Shown in pieces: positions 8,227-15,973 of a stretch of 33,667 bases of DNA. The translations under genes were made by a program, and so were the position numbers. Under the pieces are notes generated by a model, which was given only the letters and a program-made list of their open reading frames with translations, did no database searches and had not been told where the DNA came from. The stretch covers positions 1 to 33,667 of the forward strand of contig NZ_JABERD010000103.1 in NCBI RefSeq assembly GCF_013044505.1, in the 5' to 3' direction. Position 1 is the stretch's first letter. Each line of letters starts with the position of its first letter. The stretch comes from Streptomyces sp. S3(2020). GTDB lineage: Bacteria > Actinomycetota > Actinomycetes > Streptomycetales > Streptomycetaceae.

Positions 8227-8265
8227 GGGAGTCGGCACACCCGGTCGTCCGGGCCGCCGACTCCC
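8227..8265 (-). terminator. Hairpin between kdpC and kdpE
   Basis: GGGAGTCGGC at 8227-8236 pairs perfectly with GCCGACTCCC at 8256-8265, and inside it CCGG 8241-8244 pairs with CCGG 8249-8252. The hairpin starts about 20 nt after the kdpC stop. There is no U-run, which is common for Streptomyces terminators. It may lower kdpED expression relative to kdpFABC. Confidence 0.6.
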
Positions 8266-8285
8266 TTGTGGGTCGTGTAACGCCA

Positions 8286-8954
8286 TCAGCTCTTGGCCAC
8301 GAGTGCCTTGAGCGCGATGTTGAGTTCGAGGACGTTCACCCGGGGCTCGCCCATGAAGCCGAGCGTGCGGCCCTCGGTGTGGTCCTCGACCAGCTTCTGC
8401 ACCTGGGCGACGGTCAGGCCGTTCTTCTCGGCGATCCGGTGGACCTGGATGTCCGCGTACTCCGGGGAGATGTTCGGGTCGAGGCCGGAGCCGGAGGACG
8501 TCACCGCGTCGGCGGGGACCTCGGACGCCTTGACCTTGTAGTCGGCGGTCGAGTTGTCCTTGATGACGGTGGCCTTGGCGGCCTTGACCCAGGCGATCAG
8601 GTCGGCGTTGTCACCGGAGCGGTTGGTGGCGCCGGACAGGATCAGCGAGTACTGCGTGTTGACGCTGTTGGTGCCGAGGCCGTTCTGCGGGCGCCCCTGG
8701 AACCACTTGAGGTCGGGCGAGGCGGTCTCCTCGCCCTTCTTCAGCGGCAGGTTGTAGGACTGCCCGATCAGGGAGGAGCCGACGACCTTGCCGTCCGCCT
8801 TGATCTCCGAGCCGTTGGCCTTGTCGTTGAACAGGGCCTGGGCGATGCCGGTGACGACCAGCGGGTAGATGACGCCGGTGACCAGGGTCAGGACGAGCAG
8901 GGCCCGCAGGCCCGCCCCCAGCAGCCGGGCGGTGTTCGTAACCGAGTTGTTCAT
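8286..8954 (-). CDS. kdpC: KdpC, K+-transporting ATPase subunit
   Basis: KdpC is the single-span subunit that stabilises the KdpFABC complex and assists ATP binding by KdpB. The 222-residue protein has one N-terminal helix (about residues 15-38), then an external domain with family motifs SLIGQSYN, WFQGRP, SGSGLDPNISPEYADIQ and VNVLELNIAL near the C-terminus. It is about 30 residues longer than the E. coli protein, as is usual in actinobacteria. It begins 6 bp after the kdpB stop and is the last structural gene of the pump. Confidence 0.96.
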   Translation of the reverse strand: MNNSVTNTARLLGAGLRALLVLTLVTGVIYPLVVTGIAQALFNDKANGSEIKADGKVVGSSLIGQSYNLPLKKGEETASPDLKWFQGRPQNGLGTNSVNTQYSLILSGATNRSGDNADLIAWVKAAKATVIKDNSTADYKVKASEVPADAVTSSGSGLDPNISPEYADIQVHRIAEKNGLTVAQVQKLVEDHTEGRTLGFMGEPRVNVLELNIALKALVAKS

Positions 8955-8960
8955 TGCCGA

Positions 8961-11066
8961 TCAACCGATCCCGGGAATGAGGGAGATGAGCATGTCGATG
9001 ATCTTGATGCCGATGAACGGCACGACCAGTCCGCCGAGTCCGTAGATCCCGAGGTTGCGGCGGAGCAGCTTGTCCGCGCTGACCGGGCGGTACTGCACAC
9101 CGCGCAGGGCGAGCGGCACCAGCGCGATGATGATCAGCGCGTTGAAGATGACGGCCGACAGGATCGCGGAGTCCGGCGAGGACAGGCCCATGATGTTGAG
9201 CGTCTTCAGGCCCGGGTAGACGGCCGCGAACAGCGCCGGGATGATCGCGAAGTACTTCGCGACATCGTTGGCGATGGAGAACGTGGTCAACGCGCCCCGG
9301 GTGATGAGGAGTTGCTTGCCGATCTCGACGATCTCGATGAGCTTGGTCGGGTTGGAGTCGAGGTCGACCATGTTGCCGGCCTCCTTGGCGGCCGACGTCC
9401 CGGTGTTCATCGCGACACCGACGTCCGCCTGGGCCAGCGCGGGCGCGTCGTTGGTGCCGTCGCCGGTCATCGCGACCAGCTTGCCGCCGGCCTGCTCCCG
9501 CTTGATGAGCGCCATCTTGTCCTCGGGAGTCGCCTCCGCGAGGAAGTCGTCGACGCCCGCCTCCTCGGCGATCGCCTTGGCGGTCAGCGGGTTGTCGCCC
9601 GTGATCATGACGGTCTTGATACCCATGCGGCGCAGTTCCTCGAACCGCTCCCGCATGCCCTCCTTGACGACGTCCTTGAGGTGGATGACACCCAACACCC
9701 GGGCGCCTCGGGCGTCTTCGACGGCCACGAGCAGCGGGGTGCCGCCGGCCTCGGAGATGCGGCTGGAGAGGGTGTCGGCGTCCTCGGCCACCGTGCCGCC
9801 CTGTTCCTTGACCCAGGTGATGACCGAACCGGCCGCACCCTTGCGGATCCTGCGTCCGTCGACGTCGACACCGGACATCCGGGTCTGAGCGGTGAACTCG
9901 ATCCACTCGGCCCCGACGAGCTCGCCCTGGTGGCGCTCGCGCAGCCCGTACTTCTCCTTCGCCAGGACGACGACGGAGCGGCCCTCGGGCGTCTCGTCGG
10001 CCAGCGACGACAGCTGGGCGGCGTCGGCGACCTCGGCCTCGATGGTGCCGCTGACCGGCACGAACTCGGACGCCTGGCGGTTGCCGAGGGTGATGGTGCC
10101 GGTCTTGTCGAGGAGGAGGGTCGAGACGTCACCCGCGGCCTCGACCGCCCTTCCGGACATGGCCAGGACGTTGCGCTGCACCAGCCGGTCCATGCCCGCG
10201 ATGCCGATCGCGGAGAGCAGGGCGCCGATCGTGGTCGGGATCAGGCAGACCAGCAGCGCCACCAGGACGACCATGGTCAGGTGCGTGCCCGCGTAGTCGG
10301 CGAACGGCGGCAGGGTGGCCACCGCGAGCAGGAAGACGATCGTCAGAGACGCGAGAAGGATGTTCAGCGCGATCTCGTTCGGGGTCTTCTGGCGCGCGGC
10401 GCCCTCGACGAGGTTGATCATCCGGTCGATGAAGGTCTCGCCGGGCTTCGTCGTGATCTTGATGACGATCCGGTCGGACAGCACCTTGGTACCGCCGGTG
10501 ACGGCCGAGCGGTCGCCGCCCGACTCCCGGATGACCGGGGCGGACTCGCCGGTGATGGCCGACTCGTCGACGGATGCGACACCCTCGACGACGTCACCGT
10601 CGCCGGGGATGATGTCGCCCGCCTCGCAGACCACCAGGTCGCCGATGCGCAGCTCGGTGCCGGGGACCTGCTCCTCGGCCTTGCCGTCCGCGGCGAGCCG
10701 CCGGGCGACGGTGTCGGTCTTGGCCTTGCGCAGGGTGTCGGCCTGCGCCTTGCCGCGGCCCTCGGCGACGGCCTCCGCGAGGTTGGCGAAGATGACCGTG
10801 AGCCACAGCCAGGCGCTGATCGCCCAGCCGAACCAGTCACCCGGGTCCTTGAAGGAGAAGACCGTCGTCAGCACCGAGCCGACGAGGACCACGAACATCA
10901 CGGGCGACTTGACCATCACCCGCGGGTCGAGCTTGCGGCACGCGTCCGGCAGCGACTTCAGCAACTGCTTCGGGTCGAAGAGACCCGCGCCGACGCGTCC
11001 CTCGGCGGCCTTGTGCCCGGTGGGTACGTCGCTGTGCGGCGCCCGGGTCGGGGTGGCTGTGGACAT
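8961..11066 (-). CDS. kdpB: KdpB, P-type ATPase catalytic subunit
   Basis: This is the ATP-hydrolysing subunit of the high-affinity K+ pump KdpFABC. It shows the actuator TGESAPV loop, the phosphorylation motif DKTGT (Asp320), the nucleotide/hinge motifs KGAAGS, TGDNPLTA and MTGDGTNDAPAL, and the membrane NDVAKYF motif whose Asp-Lys pair is needed for K+ coupling in E. coli KdpB. ATG 11066 gives 701 residues and has AGAGGA four bases upstream. ATG 11114, sixteen codons earlier, overlaps the kdpA stop as ATGA and cannot be excluded. A second KdpB (23190-25346) is closely similar over its whole length. Confidence 0.95.
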   Translation of the reverse strand: MSTATPTRAPHSDVPTGHKAAEGRVGAGLFDPKQLLKSLPDACRKLDPRVMVKSPVMFVVLVGSVLTTVFSFKDPGDWFGWAISAWLWLTVIFANLAEAVAEGRGKAQADTLRKAKTDTVARRLAADGKAEEQVPGTELRIGDLVVCEAGDIIPGDGDVVEGVASVDESAITGESAPVIRESGGDRSAVTGGTKVLSDRIVIKITTKPGETFIDRMINLVEGAARQKTPNEIALNILLASLTIVFLLAVATLPPFADYAGTHLTMVVLVALLVCLIPTTIGALLSAIGIAGMDRLVQRNVLAMSGRAVEAAGDVSTLLLDKTGTITLGNRQASEFVPVSGTIEAEVADAAQLSSLADETPEGRSVVVLAKEKYGLRERHQGELVGAEWIEFTAQTRMSGVDVDGRRIRKGAAGSVITWVKEQGGTVAEDADTLSSRISEAGGTPLLVAVEDARGARVLGVIHLKDVVKEGMRERFEELRRMGIKTVMITGDNPLTAKAIAEEAGVDDFLAEATPEDKMALIKREQAGGKLVAMTGDGTNDAPALAQADVGVAMNTGTSAAKEAGNMVDLDSNPTKLIEIVEIGKQLLITRGALTTFSIANDVAKYFAIIPALFAAVYPGLKTLNIMGLSSPDSAILSAVIFNALIIIALVPLALRGVQYRPVSADKLLRRNLGIYGLGGLVVPFIGIKIIDMLISLIPGIG

Positions 11067-11110
11067 CGAGTCCTCTTGATCTTCTGAATGGGGCTTCTCT
11101 ATGCGGGTCG

Positions 11111-12775
11111 TCATGACGCCAGCCCCTCGGCCAGCGGCCCCAGCGCCAGGGCCGGGAAGTAGGTCAGACCGGTGATGATCAGGATCGCGCCCACCAACAG
11201 GCCCACGAACAGCGGCTTGTTGGTACGCAGGGTGCCCGCGGTCTCCGGGACGGGCCGCTGCTCGGCGAGCGAACCGGCGAGCGCCAGCACGAACACCATC
11301 GGCAGGAAGCGGCCGAACAGCATGCACAGGCCGAGCGTGCTGTTGAACCACTGCGTGTCCGCGTTCAGCCCGGCGAAGGCCGAGCCGTTGTTGTTCGAGG
11401 CGGACGTGTAGGCGTACAGGATCTCGGAGAACCCGTGTGCCCCGCTGTTGGTCATCGAGTTGCCCGGCGTGGGCAGCGCCATCGCGGCGGCGGTGAAGAT
11501 GAGCACCAGCGCCGGGGTGATGAGGATGTAGCAGGCCGCCAGCTTGATCTCGCGGGTGCCGATCTTCTTGCCCAGGTACTCGGGCGTGCGGCCGACCATC
11601 AGACCGGCGATGAACACCGCGATGACCGCCATGATCAGCATGCCGTAGAGGCCGGAGCCGGTACCGCCGGGCGCGATCTCGCCCAGCATCATGCCGAGCA
11701 TGGTGATCCCGCCGCCGAGCCCGGTGAAGGAGGAGTGGAAGGAGTCCACCGCGCCGGTCGAGGTGAGCGTCGTCGAGGTCGCGAAGATCGACGAGGCGCC
11801 GACGCCGAACCGGACCTCCTTGCCCTCGTACGCCCCGCCTGCGATGTCGAACGCCGGGCCGTGGTGCGCGAACTCGGTCCACATCATCAGCGCGACGAAA
11901 CCGACCCAGATGGTGGCCATCGTCGCGAGAATCGCGTAGCCCTGCTTGACCGAGCCGACCATGAGGCCGAAGGTGCGGGTCAGGGCGAACGGGATCACCA
12001 GCAGCAGGAAGATCTCGAAGAGGTTCGTGAACGGCGTCGGGTTCTCGAACGGATGGGCGGAGTTGGCGTTGAAGTAGCCGCCGCCGTTGGTGCCCAGTTC
12101 CTTGATGGCCTCCTGCGAGGCGACCGCGCCGCCGTTCCACTGCTGCGAGCCGCCCATGAACTGGCCGACCTCGTGGATGCCGGAGAAGTTCTGGATGGCA
12201 CCGCACGCGACCAGGACGATCGCCGCGATCACCGAGAACGGCACCAGGACGCGCACGACACCACGGACCAGGTCGGACCAGAAGTTGCCGAGTTCACCGG
12301 TCCTGGAGCGCGCGAACCCTCGTACCAGAGCCACCGCGACGGCGATTCCGACGGCCGCGGAGACGAAGTTCTGCACGGCCAGACCGGCGGTCTGCACGAC
12401 GTGGCCCATGGCCTGCTCGCCGTAGTACGACTGCCAGTTGGTGTTGGTCACGAAAGAGGCGGCGGTGTTGAACGCCTGGTCCGGGTCGATCGCGGAGAAG
12501 CCGAGCGAACCGGGCAGGACACCCTGGAGCCGCTGGAGCAGATAGAGGAACAGGACACTCACGGCCGAGAAGGCGAGCACACCGCGCAGGTACGCGGCCC
12601 AGCGCATCTCGGTGCTCGGGTTGGCACCGATGCCCTTGTAGATCCACTTCTCGACGCGCCAGTGCTTGTCGGAGGAGTAGACCTTGGCCATGTAGTTGCC
12701 GAGGGGGACGTAGGCGAGGGCCAGTGCTCCTATGAGGGCGAGCAGCTGGAGGACGCCGGCGAGTACGGGACCCAT
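11111..12775 (-). CDS. kdpA: KdpA, K+-selective channel subunit
   Basis: KdpA is the K+ channel-like subunit with four repeated selectivity loops. The 554-residue protein has about ten membrane helices and the expected loop residues, such as TNTNWQSYYGE, GTNGGGYFNANS, GEIAPGGTGSG and TSASNNNGSAF. Its length matches E. coli KdpA (557). The ATG at 12775 lies 8 bp after kdpF, with GAGAG upstream. Its TGA overlaps a possible kdpB start. It supplies the selectivity filter for KdpB; no second KdpA accompanies the orphan KdpB in this window. Confidence 0.96.
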   Translation of the reverse strand: MGPVLAGVLQLLALIGALALAYVPLGNYMAKVYSSDKHWRVEKWIYKGIGANPSTEMRWAAYLRGVLAFSAVSVLFLYLLQRLQGVLPGSLGFSAIDPDQAFNTAASFVTNTNWQSYYGEQAMGHVVQTAGLAVQNFVSAAVGIAVAVALVRGFARSRTGELGNFWSDLVRGVVRVLVPFSVIAAIVLVACGAIQNFSGIHEVGQFMGGSQQWNGGAVASQEAIKELGTNGGGYFNANSAHPFENPTPFTNLFEIFLLLVIPFALTRTFGLMVGSVKQGYAILATMATIWVGFVALMMWTEFAHHGPAFDIAGGAYEGKEVRFGVGASSIFATSTTLTSTGAVDSFHSSFTGLGGGITMLGMMLGEIAPGGTGSGLYGMLIMAVIAVFIAGLMVGRTPEYLGKKIGTREIKLAACYILITPALVLIFTAAAMALPTPGNSMTNSGAHGFSEILYAYTSASNNNGSAFAGLNADTQWFNSTLGLCMLFGRFLPMVFVLALAGSLAEQRPVPETAGTLRTNKPLFVGLLVGAILIITGLTYFPALALGPLAEGLAS

Positions 12776-12783
12776 GTCAGCTC

Positions 12784-12873
12784 TCAGAACCTCTCCGGGA
12801 AGATCAGGGCGAGGACGAGATAGCCCAGCAGGGCGACGGCCACGACGAGGCCGACGATGTTCTCGGCGGTCAC
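12784..12873 (-). CDS. kdpF: KdpF, small K+-pump subunit
   Basis: This 29-residue single-span peptide (GTG start, TAENIVGLVVAVALLGYLVL then ALIFPERF) is the KdpF subunit that stabilises the KdpFABC complex in the membrane. The family length is 29-30 residues, and the PERF ending is typical. The GTG start overlaps the TGA of an even smaller upstream frame (GTGA), showing translational coupling. kdpA begins 8 bp later. Confidence 0.93.
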   Translation of the reverse strand: MTAENIVGLVVAVALLGYLVLALIFPERF

Positions 12874-12953
12874 AGCTTCGTCACCCCCTTGGCGACGAGG
12901 GCCACCAGCGCGAAGCACGCGATCGTGGTGACGACGAAGGCCAGATCGGCCAT
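12870..12953 (-). CDS. 27-residue single-span microprotein upstream of kdpF
   Basis: A 27-codon frame starts at ATG 12953 with GGGAG six bases upstream. It encodes MADLAFVVTTIACFALVALV plus a basic end (AKGVTKL), so one membrane helix with a positive C-terminus. Its TGA overlaps the kdpF GTG as GTGA. Spacing, ribosome binding site, hydrophobicity and third-codon GC all argue that it is translated. It is not KdpF, which follows. I know no assigned function; an accessory subunit of the Kdp complex or a translation-coupling peptide are the obvious possibilities. Confidence 0.75.
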   Translation of the reverse strand: MADLAFVVTTIACFALVALVAKGVTKL

Positions 12954-12997
12954 CGTGAACTCCCGGAATGAGGTTCGGATCGGACTCGGACGGTTAG

Positions 12998-13080
12998 AGG
13001 AAACAGCCTTTCTGGCCGGATCCGGCTCTCGTTGACGGGTCCCTTACGGCGACGCGTACGGCTTTGACGCGACTCTTACG
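12998..13080 (-). promoter_or_regulatory. Four-half-site operator of the kdp operon (site C)
   Basis: On the plus strand TGACG 13033, TTACG 13044, TGACG 13065 and TTACG 13076 show steps of 11, 21 and 11 bp. The two halves are near copies of each other 32 bp apart (15 of 19 positions identical). The -10 box expected 30 bp from the nearest half-site would be TTTCCT at 13003-12998, a poor hexamer, as would suit an activator-dependent promoter. It lies about 80 bp upstream of the first kdp frame. As kdp is the classical KdpE target, this is the best reason for linking the motif with KdpE. Confidence 0.7.
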
Positions 13081-13156
13081 CCACCTGTGGTGACCGGTGG
13101 CCGAGCACCGCCGTCCGGCGCGGGGAAGTCGCCGGGAATTCGTCAGAACAGCCGGG

Positions 13157-14998
13157 TCAGAAGAGGCGGAAGCGCAGCCGGCAGATCACCGCGTCCGTCT
13201 CCCTCCGCACGGCATGGGCGACGACGGCACCTCGCTGGTTCTGCAGCAGCCGCTGCCACAGCCGCTCCGGCTCCGTCTCCGGGATCAGCACGGTGACCCG
13301 GGTGTCGGGTTCGGCCGCGGTGACCTCACGGACGTAGGCGGCGATGGGGCGGCCCAGGGAGCGGCGCTCGCAGGCGAGCCGGACCAGCGGCACCCCCGGG
13401 TCCCATTCGGCCCAGGCGCGCTCCAGGGCGTGCAGGGCGGCCCGGTCCTCGGGGTCGGGGTAACAGACGGTGACCGCGCGGACCTCGTCACCGAGGGAGG
13501 CCGCGGCCGTCAGTGCCTCGGAGGTCAGGCGGGACAGCGACGACACCGGCACGATGACGACCGAGCGGTCGCGGTGCGGGTGCTCGGGTATGCGGCCCAG
13601 CCCCAGCCGCTCACCGATCCGTACGTAGGCGCGGTGCACGGTCTCGAAGGCCGCGACCAGCAGGGGCAGGGCGATAACGATCAGCCAGGCGCCCTCCTCG
13701 AACTTGCTGGCGGTGACGACGACGGCCGCGACGCCGGTGAGGACGCCGCCGAAGCCGTTGAGCAGCGCCTTCCCGCGCCAGCCCGGACCCTTTTCGAGCC
13801 GCCAGTGCCGGACCATGCCGACCTGGGCGATCGTGAAGCCGACGAAGACGCCGATGGCGAAGAGCGGCACGAGGGTGTTGGTGTCACCGCCGGAGAAGAC
13901 GAGCAGCGCGGCGGAGACCAGAGCGAGGGCGAGGACGCCATGGCGGTGGACCTGCCGGTCGGCCTTGAGGGCGAAGACATGCGGCAGGTAGTTGTCGCGG
14001 GCCAGCAGCTTGAGGAGCACCGGGAGGCCGCCGAAGGACGTGTTCGCCGAGAGGGCGAGCAGGATCATCGTCGCGAACTGGATGACGTAGAACGCCCAGT
14101 TGTGGCCGAGCGAGGCGTCCGCGAGCTGGGCGAGGACGGTGACGCCCTCCACCGGCTGGAGGTGGAAGCGGGAGATCAGCACCGACAGGCCGATCAGCAT
14201 CACGCCGAGCACCGCGCCGAGGGCGACCTCCGCGCGTTGGGCGCGTTTGACGCGCGGGAGGCGGAAGGACGGCACGGCGTTGGCGATGGCCTCGACGCCG
14301 GTGAGCGCGGAACACCCGGAGGCGAAAGCTTTCAGCAGGAGCAGGGCACCCACGGTGGTCGCGTTGTCGGCGAGGACCGAGGCATGCCCGTCGGCGGTCG
14401 CCGTGCTGACCGGCCCGGACCGGAAGAGGCCGACGACGATCAGCACGAAGACGGACCCGACGAACACGACGGTCGGCACGATGAACGCCTTCGCCGACTC
14501 CACGATCCCGCGCAGGTTGACCGCCGTGATCAGCACGAGCACGACCAGGCACAGCCACAGCCGGTCGTCGTAGAGGGACGGGAAGGCGGAGGTCAGCGCC
14601 GCCACTCCCGCCGTGACGGCGACGGCGACGTTCAGCACGTAGTCCAGGACGAGCGAGGCGGCGGCCACCAGGCTCGTGCGGGCACCCAGGTGCGTCCTGG
14701 CGACGGCGTAGGAACCGCCGCCGTCCGGGAAGGCCGCGATGACCTGCCGGTACGAGGCGACCAGCACCGCCAGCAGTCCGGCGATGGCCAGCGTGACGGG
14801 GAGCGTGAAGCCGAGACCGTGGGCGCCCGCGGCGGCCAGCACGAGCACGATCGCCTCGGGGCCGTAGGCCACCGACGCCATCGCGTCCAGGGACAGTGCG
14901 GCAAGGCCGGTGACGGCGGTGAGGCGATGGCGCTCACCGGTATCCGGCGGTTCCTCGTCTGCGGGGGTCGCCCCGGGCTCGGCGGTGAGGACGGGCAT
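13157..14998 (-). CDS. KimA-like K+/H+ symporter (APC superfamily)
   Basis: This 613-residue transporter has about twelve helices in the first 450 residues and a 150-residue cytoplasmic Usp-like C-terminal domain. The first helix LSLDAMASVAYGPEAI and the GGGSYAVAR loop match the KimA (YdaO) K+ importers related to KUP. Length is close to Bacillus KimA (607). KimA dimers import K+ with protons and are inhibited by c-di-AMP at the cytoplasmic domain. ATG 14998 is preferred, with AAGGAG at suitable distance; a longer frame from 15073 lacks coding character. It lies directly upstream of the kdp promoter in the same direction, and its own upstream region carries site D. Amino-acid transport is the alternative for this superfamily. 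Confidence 0.8.
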   Translation of the reverse strand: MPVLTAEPGATPADEEPPDTGERHRLTAVTGLAALSLDAMASVAYGPEAIVLVLAAAGAHGLGFTLPVTLAIAGLLAVLVASYRQVIAAFPDGGGSYAVARTHLGARTSLVAAASLVLDYVLNVAVAVTAGVAALTSAFPSLYDDRLWLCLVVLVLITAVNLRGIVESAKAFIVPTVVFVGSVFVLIVVGLFRSGPVSTATADGHASVLADNATTVGALLLLKAFASGCSALTGVEAIANAVPSFRLPRVKRAQRAEVALGAVLGVMLIGLSVLISRFHLQPVEGVTVLAQLADASLGHNWAFYVIQFATMILLALSANTSFGGLPVLLKLLARDNYLPHVFALKADRQVHRHGVLALALVSAALLVFSGGDTNTLVPLFAIGVFVGFTIAQVGMVRHWRLEKGPGWRGKALLNGFGGVLTGVAAVVVTASKFEEGAWLIVIALPLLVAAFETVHRAYVRIGERLGLGRIPEHPHRDRSVVIVPVSSLSRLTSEALTAAASLGDEVRAVTVCYPDPEDRAALHALERAWAEWDPGVPLVRLACERRSLGRPIAAYVREVTAAEPDTRVTVLIPETEPERLWQRLLQNQRGAVVAHAVRRETDAVICRLRFRLF

Positions 14999-15108
14999 GG
15001 GCGGGTGCTCCTTCGTGCGGCAGCGCGGTTCAGCTGTGTGAGCCGCACCCGGGCTGCGGGCGCGGTGCACCAAGGTTCTGTCCGTGGCCCGCCGCGGCCG
15101 ACCCTCCC

Positions 15109-15156
15109 TTGCGCGTTCTTCGCGCCGAACCGGCGGACCTTGACGGCGCCTTGACG
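15109..15156 (-). promoter_or_regulatory. Four-half-site operator of the kimA-like gene (site D)
   Basis: On the plus strand TTGCG 15109, TCGCG 15120, TGACG 15141 and TGACG 15152 keep the 11-21-11 spacing. The two gene-distal sites are perfect; the two gene-proximal ones fit only the loose T-N-R-C-G form. It is 111 bp upstream of the ATG. No convincing TANNNT box is visible at the expected place (around 15079). Confidence 0.5.
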
Positions 15157-15183
15157 GGCGTGTGATCCGGGCGACCCCCTCGC

Positions 15184-15274
15184 CGCCGGAACGCCGTCAA
15201 GAACAGCCGCGTATCCGTCAGAGTCGTGTCAAGGTGCGTCGCCCGCGCTCAGCCGGTCCTTACCGTCTGCTCTA
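15184..15274 (+). promoter_or_regulatory. Operator and leaderless promoter of the 15274 gene (site E)
   Basis: Half-sites on the minus strand appear as CGTCA 15195-15199, CGTCA 15216-15220 and TGTCA 15227-15231 (steps 21 and 11); the fourth expected position (15184-15188) is degenerate. A TANNNT box, TACCGT, begins exactly 30 bp after the last half-site (15261-15266), and the ATG follows 13 bp from the box start with no Shine-Dalgarno sequence. This predicts a transcript beginning at or next to the ATG. The same numbers recur upstream of the paralogue at 29113. Confidence 0.6.
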
Positions 15275-15831
15275 TGGGACGCCGCAACGACGCGGAACAC
15301 GACGTGTTCCCCGCAGACGCGCAGAAACAGGGCCCGGTGGTGCACGACCACCGCTGGGCGGGAGATCTGTACAGCTCGATCCGCTGCTCGACAGCCCTGC
15401 TCGGCCTGCTGTTCGCGATCGAATGGGGTACCGGCAACCTCACCATCTGGCGCGGGGTGCTGTGGGCCGCCCTGGCGGTGCTCCTCTTCCTGGTGCTGTG
15501 CCCGCCGCGGGTCACCGCCGGTGAGGGCTGGCTGGCCTCCCGGTGGCTGCTGCGCACCCGCCGGGTCCGCACCGACCTGCTGGTCTCGGTGCGCTGCCTG
15601 GAAGGCGTCTCCCAACGGCTCGTCCTGCGCGACGCGTTCGGCCACCGGGTCGAGATCGATCCGCAGGTCCTGGTGAACAATCCCGGCCTCTGGCACCGCG
15701 TCGACGAGGACGCCCGCAGGTCCGCCGCCCTCGGCTCCCTGATGTGCGGAGCGACGGCGCTGCGCCGCGTCGCGGAACGCATCGACCGCGAGACCGCCAA
15801 GACCGTGTTCAAGGTCTCCGGGATGGAGTGA
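15274..15831 (+). CDS. Two-helix membrane protein, paralogue of the 29113 gene
   Basis: This 185-residue protein has a polar N-terminus, two membrane helices (about 35-50 and 60-78) and a 100-residue soluble domain. No named family is recognised; the overall plan (two helices then a small beta-rich domain) recalls bacterial PH-like membrane proteins, which is a weak analogy. It shares VTAG-GWLA, RTD, GVS-RLVLRDA-G-R-E-DP-VL-NP-W and the ending ET-V-K-SG with the 173-residue protein at 29113. ATG 15274 is chosen because a TACCGT box lies 13 bp upstream and no ribosome binding site is present. It is divergent from the kimA-like gene; a K+-linked role is inferred only from context and the shared operator. 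Confidence 0.75.
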   Translation: MGRRNDAEHDVFPADAQKQGPVVHDHRWAGDLYSSIRCSTALLGLLFAIEWGTGNLTIWRGVLWAALAVLLFLVLCPPRVTAGEGWLASRWLLRTRRVRTDLLVSVRCLEGVSQRLVLRDAFGHRVEIDPQVLVNNPGLWHRVDEDARRSAALGSLMCGATALRRVAERIDRETAKTVFKVSGME

Positions 15832-15838
15832 CCCTCCT

Positions 15839-15873
15839 GTTCAGCCTCAAGGGTCCACCGGATCTGGCTGAAC
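15839..15873 (+). terminator. Hairpin after the 15274 gene
   Basis: GTTCAGCC 15839-15846 pairs perfectly with GGCTGAAC 15866-15873 around a 19-nt loop, 7 bp after the stop codon and between convergent genes. It is a plausible terminator without a U-run. Confidence 0.45.
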
Positions 15874-15922
15874 GCCCGCCCTGAGGACCTGCTCCTGCCG
15901 CGGCCACCGACCCCACCGCCCG

Positions 15923-15962
15923 CGCGATCCCAGGAGGCGGCAGCTCCGCCGTCGAGATCGCG
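15923..15962 (-). terminator. Two-part hairpin after the DUF4118 gene
   Basis: CGCGATC 15923-15929 pairs with GATCGCG 15956-15962, and inside it GGCGG 15936-15940 pairs with CCGCC 15946-15950. On the minus strand it begins 11 bp after the stop at 15974. It probably ends the kdpD2 operon and may act in both directions. Confidence 0.5.
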
Positions 15963-15973
15963 TAAGGGGCTTC

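Noticed and set aside
8268..11087. Very long open frame on the plus strand opposite kdpB and kdpC
   Set aside because: It is exactly antisense to the clear Kdp genes and is made of the low-complexity Arg/Asp/Gly/Val composition typical of mirror frames in high-GC DNA.
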